Assembly (NCBI GenBank): GCA_022605405.1
Contig: JABYQQ010000022.1
Span: 496,001-560,000, forward strand
Length of the DNA: 64,000 nucleotides
Source of the DNA: Earliella scabrosa
Taxonomy: Eukaryota > Basidiomycota > Agaricomycetes > Polyporales > Polyporaceae
Reading direction: 5' to 3'
Shown piece by piece: positions 20,487-31,645 of the stretch. Numbering within the stretch: the first letter of the stretch is position 1; each line of letters opens with the position of its first letter. Made by a program: the position numbers and the translations under genes. Below the pieces are notes generated by a model. It worked only from the letters and a program-made list of their open reading frames with translations. It did not search any database and was not told where the DNA came from.

Positions 20487-22921
20487 TTACACCACGACAG
20501 ACACGACATACTTCCCTCCCTCCAATTTCAGACCTTCCGCCCCTGCATCGACATCTCCCACCACACGCGCCTCGCCATTCACCGCAACCTTCCCCCGCAT
20601 CGGGACCTGCACCACGCCGGACGTACCCGCCGGAACGTCGACCTCCAGCGTGAACTGTCCCTTACCCGCCCTCCACTTCACACCGAACCACCCAAGCGGG
20701 GTCGTGAACCCGCCCTCGGCAGCCTCGAGCCCAGACAGGTGAGGTGCGACCTGCCAGGTGCGTCCCTGCGGCGACGTCACGGTCAGCCCGAGCACGTAGT
20801 ACGTCAGCGCGGACGTCGGGCCCGAGCTCCAGCCGTGCGCGTGGCTCGTGTACGCCGGGTCGTAGTTGTATCCGCGATAGCTGCGGTACCTGTCAAGCAG
20901 CATTTGTGAGCACGCATGGGCACGGAGGTCAGGAGCGAGAGCGCGTTGGAGAAGAGGACGGCTTACGAGAGCGAGCCGTTGGCGGTGAACCCCTCGAGGA
21001 GGGTGGACTGGACGCTGAGGTTCGTGTACAGCATGTAACCCCACTCGCGCCGGAGCAGATCCATCGCGATCGCGTCGTTGCCCGCCTCAAAGTGCGCTTG
21101 CAGCTGCCGCCCAACCGACGCTTGTCAGTATATGTGAGTGAGCAGACCGCGGGGCGAGCAGGGACGCACCTCGAGCCCGCTGATGAACGGCGAGATCGTG
21201 TCCGGGAGCTCAGGCGCGACCGGCCCGAGCGCGTTCCAGTTCTTCGTGAGACCCCTGCTGACGGACACCGCCTGCGCGCGCGACGTCGTCAGATTGTACA
21301 GGACGGCCATCGAGTTCGCGTCCTGCGGGCAGAGCGTCGTCGTCTCGTTGTCCCGGTACATCCCCGCGCCCGGGAGCCAGAAGACATCGTTGAATCTCTC
21401 CTTGAGCTGCGTTGCGTTCGCGGTCCATGCAGAGGCCAGCGCGCTGTCGTTGACGTGCGAAGCGAGGTCTGCGGCAGTCACGAGGACCTGAAGGGTGTAC
21501 GTCACGTCAGCCATATGCAGCGTTGGGCAAAGCACAGGACGGTCGACGGAGCGACGAACCCGATACAGCAGAGCGTTGCCTTCGGCATTGATCCCTCCGC
21601 CTCCGAGCCGCGCCCAGTCCCTCAACCCGGTCACGTTCATGAGGCCCGACGGGCCGACCTTGCCCTCGAGGAAGCCCACCGCCCTCGTGTAGTTCGCCCA
21701 TACGGTCAGCAGCCAGTCGGAGTCGCCGGAGTACACGAAGTAGTTGTGCGTGCCGATGAGGGTCCACGCGTGATAGGTGTCGCTGTCCAGCTGGCTGAGC
21801 GGCGGGCCAGACTCGGGCAGGGCGCCCGTCCTCGGGTTGATCGCCGCGAACATGGTCGAGAGGGCGTTGCGCGTGGGGAGGAGGTCGTTGGTCGAGACGA
21901 ATTGCGTTGGGACGGCGATGCCCATGTCGCCCGGCCAGACAGCTCTAAAGGATGTCAGTGAGGATAGGTCGTGCGGAGTAGAGACGTTCTGCACGCACCG
22001 GTCTCGTTTAGCTCCGTCGACGATGATAGGGCCCGCAACACCCAGAGTTGCGTTGTTCGCCCATCCTGCACGAGGCGAGTGTCAAAATTTGAAAACGCGC
22101 ATATACCTTGCTCACGTACCCGGAGACTTCAGGAAGGGGACTTGTCGTCCGGTGTTCAAGGGAACTACGTTGGTCTGCACAGTGTATGCTCCAGCGTACC
22201 ACAGCTTCCACATAGTCAGAACGGACTCCGCTTCACATACACAGAGGCGTACCTTGGTCAGAAAGTTCCTGTCGTGAAACACAGGGTCGGACGCGTAGAA
22301 ATAACCACTGTAGTCGCGCAGATTGGCGATATGAGGCGCGAATGAGATGGCACAAGACACATTCGACAGCGTCACGGGTTCGTCGGAGGTAGACACGAGA
22401 GTCAGGAAGCGGAAGCCCCCTCGCAAAGTCGCGGCCGGCTGAGTCCAGAATCCGTGAGGCAGCGGGGCGTCGACTTGGAGAACGCCGTCGAACGACTGGT
22501 TGGCGGCCGGATAGGTCGAATCGTCGGACGTGAATGGACTGATGAACATGGGCGATTCGGTGAACGAGAGCGCGACTGAAGATGCATTGGACGCATCGTC
22601 GAAATTCAACGAGATCAACCCTCCGACCTGAGAGAGAGGTTGAGATCAGATGATGGATGGAGTTGAAGACAGGACTAGCTGGATACGCACCTCGATGCCG
22701 AAGTCGAGCGCAACCCATGAGCCATTCCCGCTCAAGGTGGCGCCGCCTTTTGAGATGAGATTTTGGGGGTTTCGAATACTGCCAGAGACACGCTTGATGG
22801 AGATCGGGCGTACAGTCCTGCTCTTCGGTGCATAGTTGAACGCATCCCAGGGACCAGCGGGCGCAGACGCACCAACGCCGTAGGCGAAGATGCCGAGGAG
22901 TACTAGCAGCCAGAACGCCAT
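20487..22921 (-). CDS. Secreted GH78-like alpha-L-rhamnosidase
   Basis: Seven exons, 22921-22691, 22627-22253, 22204-22120, 22065-21999, 21944-21170, 21103-20967 and 20889-20487, give 690 residues. The N terminus MAFWLLVLLGIFAYGVGASA is a typical signal peptide. A beta-rich N-terminal domain (GGATLSGNGSWVALDFG, SDPVFHDRNFLTKLWYAGAY) leads to the six-hairpin catalytic part with DGAKRDRAVWPGDMGIAVP, SQLDSDTYHAWTLIGTHNYF and GLMNVTGLRDWARLGGGG. The C-terminal exons hold LTYYVLGLTVTSPQGRTWQV and a beta-domain. Fungal relatives release L-rhamnose from pectic or flavonoid glycosides; substrate is not deducible. A 72-base segment, 21559-21488, has GTTCGT and CTTCAG ends and may be an additional intron; it is open and divisible by three, so both readings are possible. 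Confidence 0.85.
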
Positions 22922-23508
22922 GACTTACCTTCATCCGTGCACTCAATCCATCCATATATAAGCTACCGTCATCGCTCCGAGAAGTCGCAAGCTTTCTCCT
23001 TCGTCGAAGTCGTGCCAGGCATCACGAGGTGAGCGAGCGGGCCGCGGTTGAATGCGACCGTTGTCTGCTGCACATATGCTGGAGTCACGGATTCAGCGTC
23101 CTCAAACTGTGTGTGGGCAACACACTGAGCGTTCGGGTGTATGTTGGGCTACGTTGGGCCGAATGGTCAGGCAAAGGTCAACGATCAGAGTAGAAGTACC
23201 GAGGGCGCAGACGGCAGTGCTCAGCCCGTGGTCGCGTACGACCAGGATGATGACGGGTGGACACAAGTTCGTTGATTTCAAGGAGACAGGTCTCTTCTGC
23301 TACTCCAAACACAGATAGCGACGAAGTGAGCGTAGGAGTGATGGTGGTTGTCCAGTCCGAACGCAGGGCGCTACTTGTAACGCAACCAAGTGGGCGCTTC
23401 GTATTGCTTGCTTTCTATCGTTACTCCATGCTCTTCCCTGGCTGGTTCTGCAATCTGGAGACATGAGCTGTCGCTGCTTGCCCTCGTTTTCTTTTCTCAC
23501 TGGTGTGC
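22922..23508. other. Upstream region of GH78 gene, no gene seen
   Basis: Contains the GH78 promoter on its left side. No coding evidence; GH78 is followed on the right by the KA1 relic and its short direct repeat. Confidence 0.35.
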
Positions 23509-23558
23509 CTCGTAAGGCTGTTTCTCAAGTGAGCTCGTAAGGCTGTTTCTCAAGTGAG
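23509..23558. repeat. Perfect 25-base direct repeat, two copies
   Basis: A 25-base unit starting CTCGTAAGGCTG occurs at 23509-23533 and again without change at 23534-23558. It sits at the left edge of the KA1 fragment; absence of divergence indicates a recent duplication. Confidence 0.9.
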
Positions 23559-24245
23559 CTCGTGTGATCCAGACAGCGACTCGAAGTCGCCGTTCGCCCC
23601 TCCAGCTCCACCGGCGACAGTTGGCTGGCTCGAGAAGACTACATCCTCGAGCAGCGTCACCTTCCGTATACACCGCGGCGCGGTGGACCCTGGAGCCATC
23701 ACGACTGGGTCACCGCCAGAGGTCATGAAGCACGTCAAGACTGTCCTCGAAGACATGGGCATCGAGATCACCGTCGAGCGGGAGTACGAGTACAGGTGCA
23801 TCCGTCCAACGAGGAGCGAGACGGGCTTGGCTTTGGCCCAAGGGTCGGGAGACATGGACGCGCTCACTTTGGTGGGCCCAGACCCCTCAGACGGGGTGCG
23901 TATCGTCTCGTCATGGATGCCTCTTCACCCATCCCGCCCGGTCTGCCGGTCAACCACCGCGGCTTACCTGCTGCTTCACAGTTCAGCACTTCGTCCGGAC
24001 TCTCCACGCACCCCCAGTTGCCGCAGTTGTCTGTGGAAACCCTTTGCCAGGTATCGCCGTTCGCGGTCAACGTTATCTACGGCAATGCATCGGAGGACGC
24101 CGGAGACGAAGTGCGGTTTGTAGTGGAGCTAACGCAAGTCCCTCATCCCAGCCTGGACAAGACCACATACAGTCTGGATGTCCGTAGGCTTAAGGGCAAT
24201 CTCCGGAGCTACACATTCCTGATTTACACCCTGAGAGAGTCAGTA
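23559..24245 (+). pseudogene. Orphan KA1-domain end of a CAMKL kinase
   Basis: Encodes only the C-terminal kinase-associated part of a fungal Ser/Thr kinase: VTFRIHRGAVDPGAITTG, PPEVMKHVKTVLEDMGIEI and YRCIRPTR, then after an intron (GTGCGT donor) FAVNVIYGNASEDAGDEVRF and LDVRRLKGNLRSYTFLIYTL. These match the KA1-like tails of basidiomycete CAMKL kinases as I know them. No kinase domain is present in the window, so this is a detached 3' gene fragment; introns are retained, so it was copied at DNA level. Two further, more broken copies lie at 29280 and 55480. Confidence 0.7.
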
Positions 24246-24595
24246 TCTTTCGTTGCATCGTCGTTGACCGCTAGCAGGAAGCTGACGAGATGCTTTGCAG
24301 GCGCGTTCACCTCCCTCCGTGATCCCACGGGATCGATCGGCCTCATGGACTCTGTCTGTGGTTGGTCTCTCGTGCTCCGCCAGTCACGACCCATATTTGA
24401 GGATGCTCCATCGTGGACCTTGCAGTGGGACCACCGCGCAATGTTCATTGCTCGCGGAGCGTGCTAAGACACGCTGTGCGTGTGCCAGCTCGTATCATCG
24501 ACGGTGCTACCAGCTCACGCGCAACAGTCCCATCCATTACTGAGGTCACCCGTACACGATACACGTACATCAACGAAGTTATGAGCCGCACAACG

Positions 24596-25632
24596 AGAAA
24601 GCGCATTTCGGTTTCCCCGCCCGCGCCGCGACTCGACCCGACTCAGGTCCTCCCCCAGAGCCGGAGCGCAGACGGGTACTCGTCCCGAGGACCACGAAGA
24701 GGTATGCGCCAGGACCGGAGTTACTCCCTCGGGAAAACAAGCCACGACGTGTACCCGCTGGCAAGACCGACTGCGGAACCCCCCAACGCACATCCCGGAC
24801 TCCGCTGACCCCGGATCTCCACCATCACCCAATCCATGTCGACCTGCGGTGGCCAGCTCACACGCCAACAGGAGAGGGGAGGCCAGCGCTCAGCCCGGGA
24901 CGAACCGCTCGAGAGCACAGTCCGCCGTGCCAAGGAATGCACGCCGCAGAAGAAGAGGAAACGAACTCGCCTGGCAGTCTGCCGCTGGACTCTGGACTTG
25001 TCGAGCGTAAGCTTGAGCGTTCTGTCTTGCCCACCCACCACCCAACGCGTCCACATCTGTGCTAGGTCAGCCAGCTCCGCGACTCACTTCGAACCCTGCG
25101 TCTTGGTCTGGCGGTCTTGCCCGCCCGCCTCGTTATCTTCGTCCAGAGCTCTTGAGCCCTCGGTCTTGCCCACCCATCACCCAACGCGCCTACATCAGAG
25201 ACCCGTCAACCCACCTACACACAGTGCGGACGGCCGACTGCGAGCATGTGGTCAGCCCCATGGCGTCCGACAGAGGAAGAAGGGAAGGAGGGCTCACGGA
25301 TGGGCAGCCACTCGAGCGAGGAGAGAGAGGACAGAAGGCGGAAGACGGAAGAGCGAAGACAAGCCTGACGAACGCTCCCTGCCCGTTCCCTCGCCTTATA
25401 TATGTTCGAGTTGGCGGTGGAGGACGACGGTCAGCCTCTCCGTCCGCGATCGACGTCGGCACGTTGACAGCCCGCCGGCGTGGAGACCGTGGACCCGAGG
25501 AAGCGAAGATGGGCAGAGCCAATCGCGCGCTAGGAGGGCCCGGGGCGCGTCACTCGCTCGAAGCGGACATCGGCGTCACCGGCGAGGATGAATAGTCGGG
25601 CGCAGGTCAATATTGTTCGGGTCGCGTCGCAC
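24596..25632 (+). repeat. Dispersed repeat R1, copy a
   Basis: A roughly 1 kb unit beginning near GCGCATTTCGGTTTCCCCG and ending near GTTCGGGTCGCGTCGCA. It recurs at 33032-34047 (same orientation) and 54380-55262 (inverted), plus fragments at 30181 and 35951. Inside are two copies of a CTTGCCCACCCA-type motif and, on the opposite strand, TATATAAG (25402-25395) followed by pyrimidine-rich sequence, i.e. a leftward promoter. No transposase or reverse transcriptase is encoded. It could be a solo LTR, a non-autonomous element or the 5' part of a repeated gene. Confidence 0.75.
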
Positions 25633-26146
25633 AGACTCGAGCTGTTAGAGCAGTGGCATTCTCTTTAGAGTGGCCTTCCGAGTCGGAGGGTTCTGGCAAT
25701 ACTTACGTGGCGCAAACCTCAATTGTCGTCTCGTTTGTGGCTATAGCAGCGGTGACGAGCCTCGCCGACTTGGCAGGTCACACATTCGCGAAAAAGATGG
25801 TGATGACCTCTGGTTCGACGTTCTACTGTATCTCCCTCATCGAGACATATGAGCCTTTAGCTTGAGGCATTGTTTCCTGACCGTATCCTGTGCCACATAC
25901 ATGCAGTCGCCAGCAGTCACATCCATGCGGACGCCCCGAGTATTTGTACATGTTTGTCAAGGGTTGGGGTTACCCATGACAGCGTCTATGCATGTAGCTA
26001 TCGAGCCTCTCGAAGTCCTCCTCGTAAAGCTCTAGAGTCTCGCCCTCAATCATCATTGTGCCTCAACATCTACCAGTAAGCCGTTCCGGTACTCTCTATT
26101 GCCTCGGTAGTGTCACTTATACCAGGAATAATATAGAGCTTTGCTC

Positions 26147-28205
26147 ATGTGGCTTCTCAGCACTGGCCGCGCAGTACTCACGCATTTCGTCTCCCCAGAG
26201 CACATCACAGGAGGATATGCCATCCTTTCTCATGTCTGGGGTCAACACGAGCAGACGTTCCAGGAGATACAAGGGGTGATCTCGAGATGCGCCAAGACCG
26301 GAGAGAACCCCCGCGACCTCGCATCCGACAAGATCAGGAGGTCCTGCGAGCTCGCGGAGAGCCATGGCTACGCGTGGCTGTGGATCGACACCTGCTGCAT
26401 CGACAAGACCAGCAGCGCGGAGCTCTCCGAGGCCATCAACTCCATGTTCTACTACTACTCCGTCGCAGCGGTGTGCTACGCTTACCTGGAAGACGTCCCC
26501 AGTGACGACGACTTCGCAGCGCAGGACTCGATGTTCAGGAACAGCAAGTGGCATACGCGAGGATGGACGCTGCAGGAGCTCATTGCGCCCGACGTCGTTA
26601 TATTTGCGTCGAAATCCTGGGATATCATCGGATCCAAAGCCGATATGGCCGTGGTGCTTCAGGAAGTAACAAGGATCTCTGCGGCCGTCCTCCGGCTAAA
26701 GCAGCCACTGTCAGCGTTCAGCATCGCACATCGCATGTCGTGGGCCGCGCTGCGGCGAACGACGCGCGTCGAAGACGAGGCGTATTGCTTGCTCGGGATC
26801 TTTGACGTCAATATGCCCACGCTGTATGGAGAGGGTCGAAAGGCGTTTCAGAGGCTACAGGAGGAGATCATGAAGCAGTCCCCGGATACGACGGTTTTCG
26901 CTTGGGGCTCGTGTTGCGAGTCCAGCCAGCTCATGAACCAAGGACCATGGGATGAATACAATCAATATCTCTTTGCGCATTCTCCCTCCCTATTTGTCGA
27001 CTGTCACGATATTACATTCGTTCCTCGCGAAATCGATCTTGCCTTTGAGGGTTCTTACGAGGTGCGTCCCCTCCATACCTATCTTAGCATCTTCACTAAA
27101 TGCTAGTGCATTGGCACTTGACCAGCCTGCCATCCCAATCCGTCAAAATCTAGACGAAGTCATGACGTTTACAATAACTCCTCATGGTGTGCTGGCGAAA
27201 CTACCTGTTGGACGCCTCGGCCCTGCCCGCATCGGTGATCTCGGGTGGCGCAAGGACGGACGACCGGCCTTCTTGTTGTTCTGGGTTGTGGGCGACGATG
27301 ATGACTCCGCACTCCCAATGCACTGCGGTGCGCGGACCAACGCCTCACTCGATTCCCGAATAGTCCTCGCATCAATTCCTGTTGAGACATCGTGGAAAAC
27401 AGTGTACATAGCGCATCGTGTGCTACCACACCACAATCCGCTCTACGGTCCTCGAGATCTCTCCAAAGTCGTATCCGCTAACCTCAGCTATCACTCCCCA
27501 TTCCATTTTCTACCCGGGTTCAGTAGCGACGACAAGAGTCCTTCCGGATTCTCTGTACTGAAAGACAATTCCTCTACCTTTCCGTTTCCTTGGACTGGAA
27601 CGCCTCCTTGGACATCCATCAATCAACTGATCCATATTCCTGGTTCGCGAGGCTGGAAAGGGCTTGTCCTTCGCTTAGGACTATGCAACTCGACTCAGCC
27701 TTCGTCTTCGCCTGCAGTGGCGCATTGGGCGCACATACAGAAATTCCAGTTTCACCGTATGGACGGCGATCCCATGGATGCTAACATGATGTGGAAGATC
27801 GCAGATACGTTGCTATCATGCAACGACATTGCCGATGTTGTGCGCGACGCCGATCTCCTCTACGACGTCGAGTCCCCGCACCACTCGTGCGCCACAGACC
27901 ATGTGCTGGGATGGCCGGACCTGACGCGGACGCGCACACTCACATACACCGATCCCGGTTCGATGGTGTCTACCAGTGCCCATAAAATCACCCTATCCTT
28001 TACACGACACAATCTCAACCCGCGTCGTACCCTCGTCCTTCGTGCCAGGGCACAAACCATAGATCCGCTCACTGCTCCCCCTCCCCAGCATCGGAACACG
28101 CGTCGGCTACTATCATGTCCTACGCGAGAAAAAATTGCCGTACCGAGCGTTGCGAGGGCGAGAAGTCCTTGGGAAGCATGCAAAGTCCAGTCGAGGATGC
28201 CCTGA
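26147..28205 (+). CDS. HET-domain protein, 664 aa
   Basis: Exons 26147-27061 and 27126-28205 (64-base intron, acceptor GACCAG) give 664 residues. HET motifs: GGYAILSHVWG, WLWIDTCCIDKTSSAELSEA, CYAYLEDV, WHTRGWTLQELIAP; associated region VEDEAYCLLGIFDVNMPTLY and LQEEIMKQSPDTTVFAWG. Exon 2 begins PAIPIRQNLDEVMTF and contains TITPHGVLAKL and CATDHVLGWPDLTR. The C-terminal 50 residues after the conserved LSFTRH motif are unlike those of the paralogues and may come from acquired sequence, because the related genes stop about 30 residues after this motif. Inferred role: non-self recognition and cell death. Confidence 0.87.
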
Positions 28206-28369
28206 AGCCCGACTTGTGCTCTCGATGAGCAGCGAGTCGCCTGCCTCGGATCGCAACAAGGTAGGCGCGACTTCAGATCGCGCAAGTGCTATCTGTTGCA
28301 CGAGATCCAACGTCCCTTTGGAACCCCCATGGCAATCACGGACCTTACGCCTCAACGCCCTGAATCAAG

Positions 28370-28785
28370 TGATCTGTCCCCGCCGTATATCTGGAGCGAA
28401 CCTCCGATACGGAGACCCTTCTTCGAATCAATGCTGCTGTCCAACCCGGATGAGAGAAATCATCGTCCTCCAGATCGGGCGATCCGGGTCTCGTCCCCCC
28501 AGATGTGAAGCTCCCACGGGCCCGCATGCTGCCACGGCGGACCCCGCTCATCACCGTGGCGAGAAGCAGGTCCGCCCGGGCGTGCACGGCGCACCCCGAC
28601 CACTCGTGTAAGGGGGATCACATCATGGCACGGTGGCCAGACCTCTCTCGGACGTTCTTGCACTTACTGACCTTTGATTTCACGCTTTCCTTCACCCGGT
28701 ACTGTGGATCTACGTCTGTTCAGCCTGTCATGTATGTGATGACTCATGCTGCGGGTCGTCCATGTATGAGACTCTTATATTGACT
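28370..28785 (+). pseudogene. Decayed 3' end of a HET gene
   Basis: Nucleotide-level match to the last 430 bases of the HET gene at 36409-38287: both contain TACATCTGGAGCG-like, GTCCTCCAGATCGGGCG, CGGATCACATCATGGC-like and TTTGATTTCACGCTTTCC-like stretches. Frameshifts and deletions destroy the frame. The similarity continues past the stop into 3' flank (28910 compared with 38640), so a genomic segment, not a message, was copied. Confidence 0.8.
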
Positions 28786-28969
28786 GTTCAAGTTCATCAA
28801 TGGTATACGACCTCACAGACCAGCGGAGAACGTCATACGTATCGGACGTTCATCTCACGCGATCCAGTTTCTTGGATAGACAATATACTGTAGGGCACAT
28901 ATCAGATGCATGTCAACCACAGAGGCCTGCTGCCTCATGTCCGGTCGTCCATCGCAGTTCGGTCTCTTA

Positions 28970-29045
28970 GCTGGCGCCATCCTCCCGGGGTTAATCGCGG
29001 CGAACGGTCGAGAGGGCGTTGCGTGTGGGAAGGGGATCGTTGGCA
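28970..29045 (-). pseudogene. Short GH78 exon fragment
   Basis: About 75 bases match the intact GH78 gene around 21815-21890 (the stretch reading TTGATCGCGGCGAA and GAGAGGGCGTTGCG on the plus strand). No frame of its own. It occupies the same relative place, left of a KA1 fragment, as the intact GH78 gene does further left. Confidence 0.65.
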
Positions 29046-29279
29046 GCATGAACGTTCTGGACACACCGGTCTCACTTCAAGCTTCAGTGCACCGCACATG
29101 CCTCGGGCGCCAACTTGCGCCCAGAACGAGCGGGCGCTTCGTAAGTACTCTCTGCTGCACCAGTCTCTACTTAACTCGAAACACATCCCTGGACCAATTC
29201 CGCATGCTGGAGACATGGACTGTCGCTGCTTGCACTCGTATCTCTTGCTCACACGTCTTCCTCTAGAGCCCAAGTCAGC

Positions 29280-30005
29280 TCGTGTGCTCGAGGCAGCCAC
29301 TCGAAATCGCCGTTCACTCCTGCAGCTTCCGACCCGACGACGGACGTAGACCGTTGGCAGGTTCGACCAGAATAGAGCCTCGACCGTCGTTACCTGCCGT
29401 ATACACCACGGTGCGGTGCATCCTGAGGTGACCACGACCAGCTCCCGCCCGAGCTCATGATGCACGTCAAGACCCTGATGGGCATCGACACGACCGTTGG
29501 GCGGAAGTAGGAGCGAGAGAGGCTCAGCTCTGCCCACACAATTTGGAGATATCGACGCCCTTACTTTGGTCGGCCGCGATCCCTCAGCCCGGGTACGTTA
29601 ATCATGGTCGCTTCTCGACCCTCTCCGCGCGGTCTGCCGACCAACCAGCACGGCTCGCTTGCTCCTCTACAGTCCGGCACCTCGTATGGGTTCTCCCCGT
29701 AAGTCCAGTTGCCGCAGATGTCTGTCGAAATGCTTTGTCGAGTGTCGCCTTCAAGTTCTATCTATCTATCAAGGAGGAGATCGTGACCAGCTCAGACCCC
29801 TCCCTCGGTGGATATCCGAGTCAGCCGCCAAGGTGTATCGTCCGAGGTGGACATTGTGTACGGCGACGCACCGCAGGATTCCGGCGACGTAGAGCGATTC
29901 GCGGTGGAGCTGACGCGCATGAACCATCCCGACCTGGACAAGAGTACGCACAGTCTCGATATGTCCTCGTTGACAACTCGCATAATGCTGATTAGATACC
30001 GTGTA
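29280..30005 (+). pseudogene. Second KA1 fragment, broken
   Basis: Degraded copy of the segment at 23559-24245. Recognisable pieces include a CACGGTGCGGTGCATCC stretch (HRGAVDP region), GATGCACGTCAAGACCCTG, and near 29840 DIVYGDAPQDSGDVERFAVE with SLDMSSL. Stops and frameshifts prevent translation. Confidence 0.65.
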
Positions 30006-30180
30006 TCGTGTACGCGCTTTCATCTCTGTTGACGACCCACGGACTCCCACGGAGTGTGCTAACAGACGCTAACCATCCTATCAGTATGAGCGGCTCGTAC
30101 GGCTGCCAAGTAACAATGTCATCCATTATCCAGGAGACCTGTACAAGTACGACAAGCGAGGCTACCGAGTCGCAGAAAGA

Positions 30181-30312
30181 GAAAGCGCATTTTGGTTTCC
30201 CCGCCCGTGCGCCGACTCCTGGGCTCGTCGGGAGTCGGCGCGCGGGCGGGTACTCGTCCCGAGGACCACGTAGAGGTATGCGCCAGGACCGAAGTCCCTC
30301 CCTCGGGAAAAG
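30181..30312 (+). repeat. Truncated R1 copy
   Basis: The first about 130 bases of R1 (GCGCATTTTGGTTTCCCCG through CTCCCTCGGGAAAA) are present; the remainder is replaced by pyrimidine-rich minisatellite sequence. Confidence 0.75.
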
Positions 30313-30379
30313 AGAGACTCACTCACCTTTGAACCTACCTTCCGCCGCTAGAGCAGCACCTACCTTCCCCGCGAATGAA

Positions 30380-31130
30380 ACCGCTGATGATAATTCCCAA
30401 CTTGAACGACCTACCCTTCGCACTTACCTTCTTACGCGACTTACCTTTCGACTTACCATTCACCTCTCGACTCACCTCTCGACTCACACCTCCACGCTCA
30501 CCTCCACGCTCATTTCACGCTCACCTTTCTCAACCACCGCTCGACCTACGTCCAGAATCAGTTCTCGCATTGTGTCGACGCCCATCTCTCGACTCACCTT
30601 CACGCTCCCGCTCCCCGCACATCTCGTACTCCTTTCAGGCTCCCGCTCCCCTATCTCCACCGTCTCTCCCCTCCTCCCCTCACCGCTCAACCTACCTCCA
30701 CAATCAGCTCTTGCCCTGACCCCACGCTCTCAACTCACCTTCACGCTCCCACTCTCCGCACATCTCATTCTCCCTTCAGGCTCCCGCTCCCCTATCTCCA
30801 CCGTCTCTCCCCTCATCGCTCAACCTACGTCCAGAATCAGTTCTCGCCCTGTGTCCACATCCATCTCTCGACTCACCTTCACGCCCCCGCTCCCCGCACA
30901 TCTCGTTCTCCCTTCAGGCTCCCGCTCCCCTATCTCCACCGTCTCTCCCCTCGTCGCTCAACCTACCTCCGTACTCAGCTCTCGCCCTGTCCCCACGCAT
31001 GTCGTGCGACTCACCTTCACGCTCTCGCTCCCCGCACATTTCGTTCTACCTTCACGCTCCCGCTCCCCTGTCTGCACCGTCTCTTTCCTAACCTCCACAC
31101 TCACCTCTCGACCTACCTGAACACCTCTCG
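30380..31130 (-). repeat. Intron-bearing minisatellite, about 130-base units
   Basis: At least four imperfect units of about 130 bases starting near 30590, 30730, 30865 and 31005; on the plus strand they read CGACTCACCTTCACGCTC, then CCGCTCCCCTATCTCCACCG. On the minus strand every unit contains a GAAG/GTGAGT donor, a CTGAT-type branch point and a TAG acceptor about 50 bases later, i.e. each unit carries one potential intron and one purine-rich exon encoding RGETVEIGERE-like peptide. Confidence 0.7.
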
Positions 31131-31220
31131 CCCTCCACCCTCACTCGATATACCTTTGGACCAACTTCTCGGTTCTGCACTATCCTTGACGTCTTGAAGC
31201 CCCGACGGAAGCTATCCAGC

Positions 31221-31514
31221 CTGCAAAGCAAACGATCACCCGCGACACACGAAGCAAGTAGACGACGTACCTCGAGACCTGAAACGAGACAGTCAGTATC
31301 GTCCTTCCTCTCGCAGAGACACCTACCTTTGACCTGAAACGAAGTGCAATCAGTGAAGTTCCACATACATCAAGACCTACCTTCCGACCTGCAAAGAGAG
31401 ACGAGACGCGATCAGTACCGTTTGACCCTTTACAGGAAGACGCACCTTTTGACCTGAAAGAAGGCGTCATCAGTACCGCTCGACCTTTCGCATGAAGACC
31501 TACCTTTCGACCTG
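31221..31514 (-). other. Array of five 7-8 base exon modules
   Basis: Reading leftward, five modules each have branch point (TACTGAT, CACTGATT or similar), acceptor CAG, a tiny exon and a strong donor (GTAGGT, GTGCGT or GTACGT). Tiny exons: 31511-31504 GTCGAAAG, 31453-31446 GTCAAAAG, 31388-31381 GTCGGAAG, 31333-31327 GTCAAAG and 31278-31271 GTCTCGAG. Introns between them are 50, 57, 47 and 48 bases, and a 50-base intron leads to a longer exon starting at 31220. Joined, the modules have one frame that stays open into that exon and encodes a Lys/Arg-rich stretch. Whether it is transcribed is unknown. Confidence 0.6.
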
Positions 31515-31557
31515 TAACGAGACTTAATCAGCACCGCCCTACCTTCAGAACGGAAAC

Positions 31558-31645
31558 CTACCTTTGGAAAAGAAACACCTACCTTCCGGGAGAAAAACAC
31601 GTACCTTCCGAGAGAGAAACACGTACCTTGCCCTAGCGTCTCACT
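31558..31645 (-). other. Tandem 5' splice-site-like repeat
   Basis: Reading leftward, five consecutive AAG/GTACGT, AAG/GTAGGT or close donor-like sites occur at 18-22 base spacing (repeat unit AAGGTACGTGTTTCTCTC) without intervening acceptors, directly upstream of the micro-exon array. Confidence 0.6.

Noticed and set aside
20744..21961. 405-codon open frame on the plus strand
   Set aside because: It lies exactly antisense to the GH78 exons, has Arg-rich composition typical of a shadow frame in GC-rich coding DNA, and no recognisable domain.
30008..31120. 370-codon plus-strand frame over the minisatellite
   Set aside because: Ser/Pro/Leu-rich translation of a tandem repeat; no start context or domain, while splice signals are organised on the other strand.
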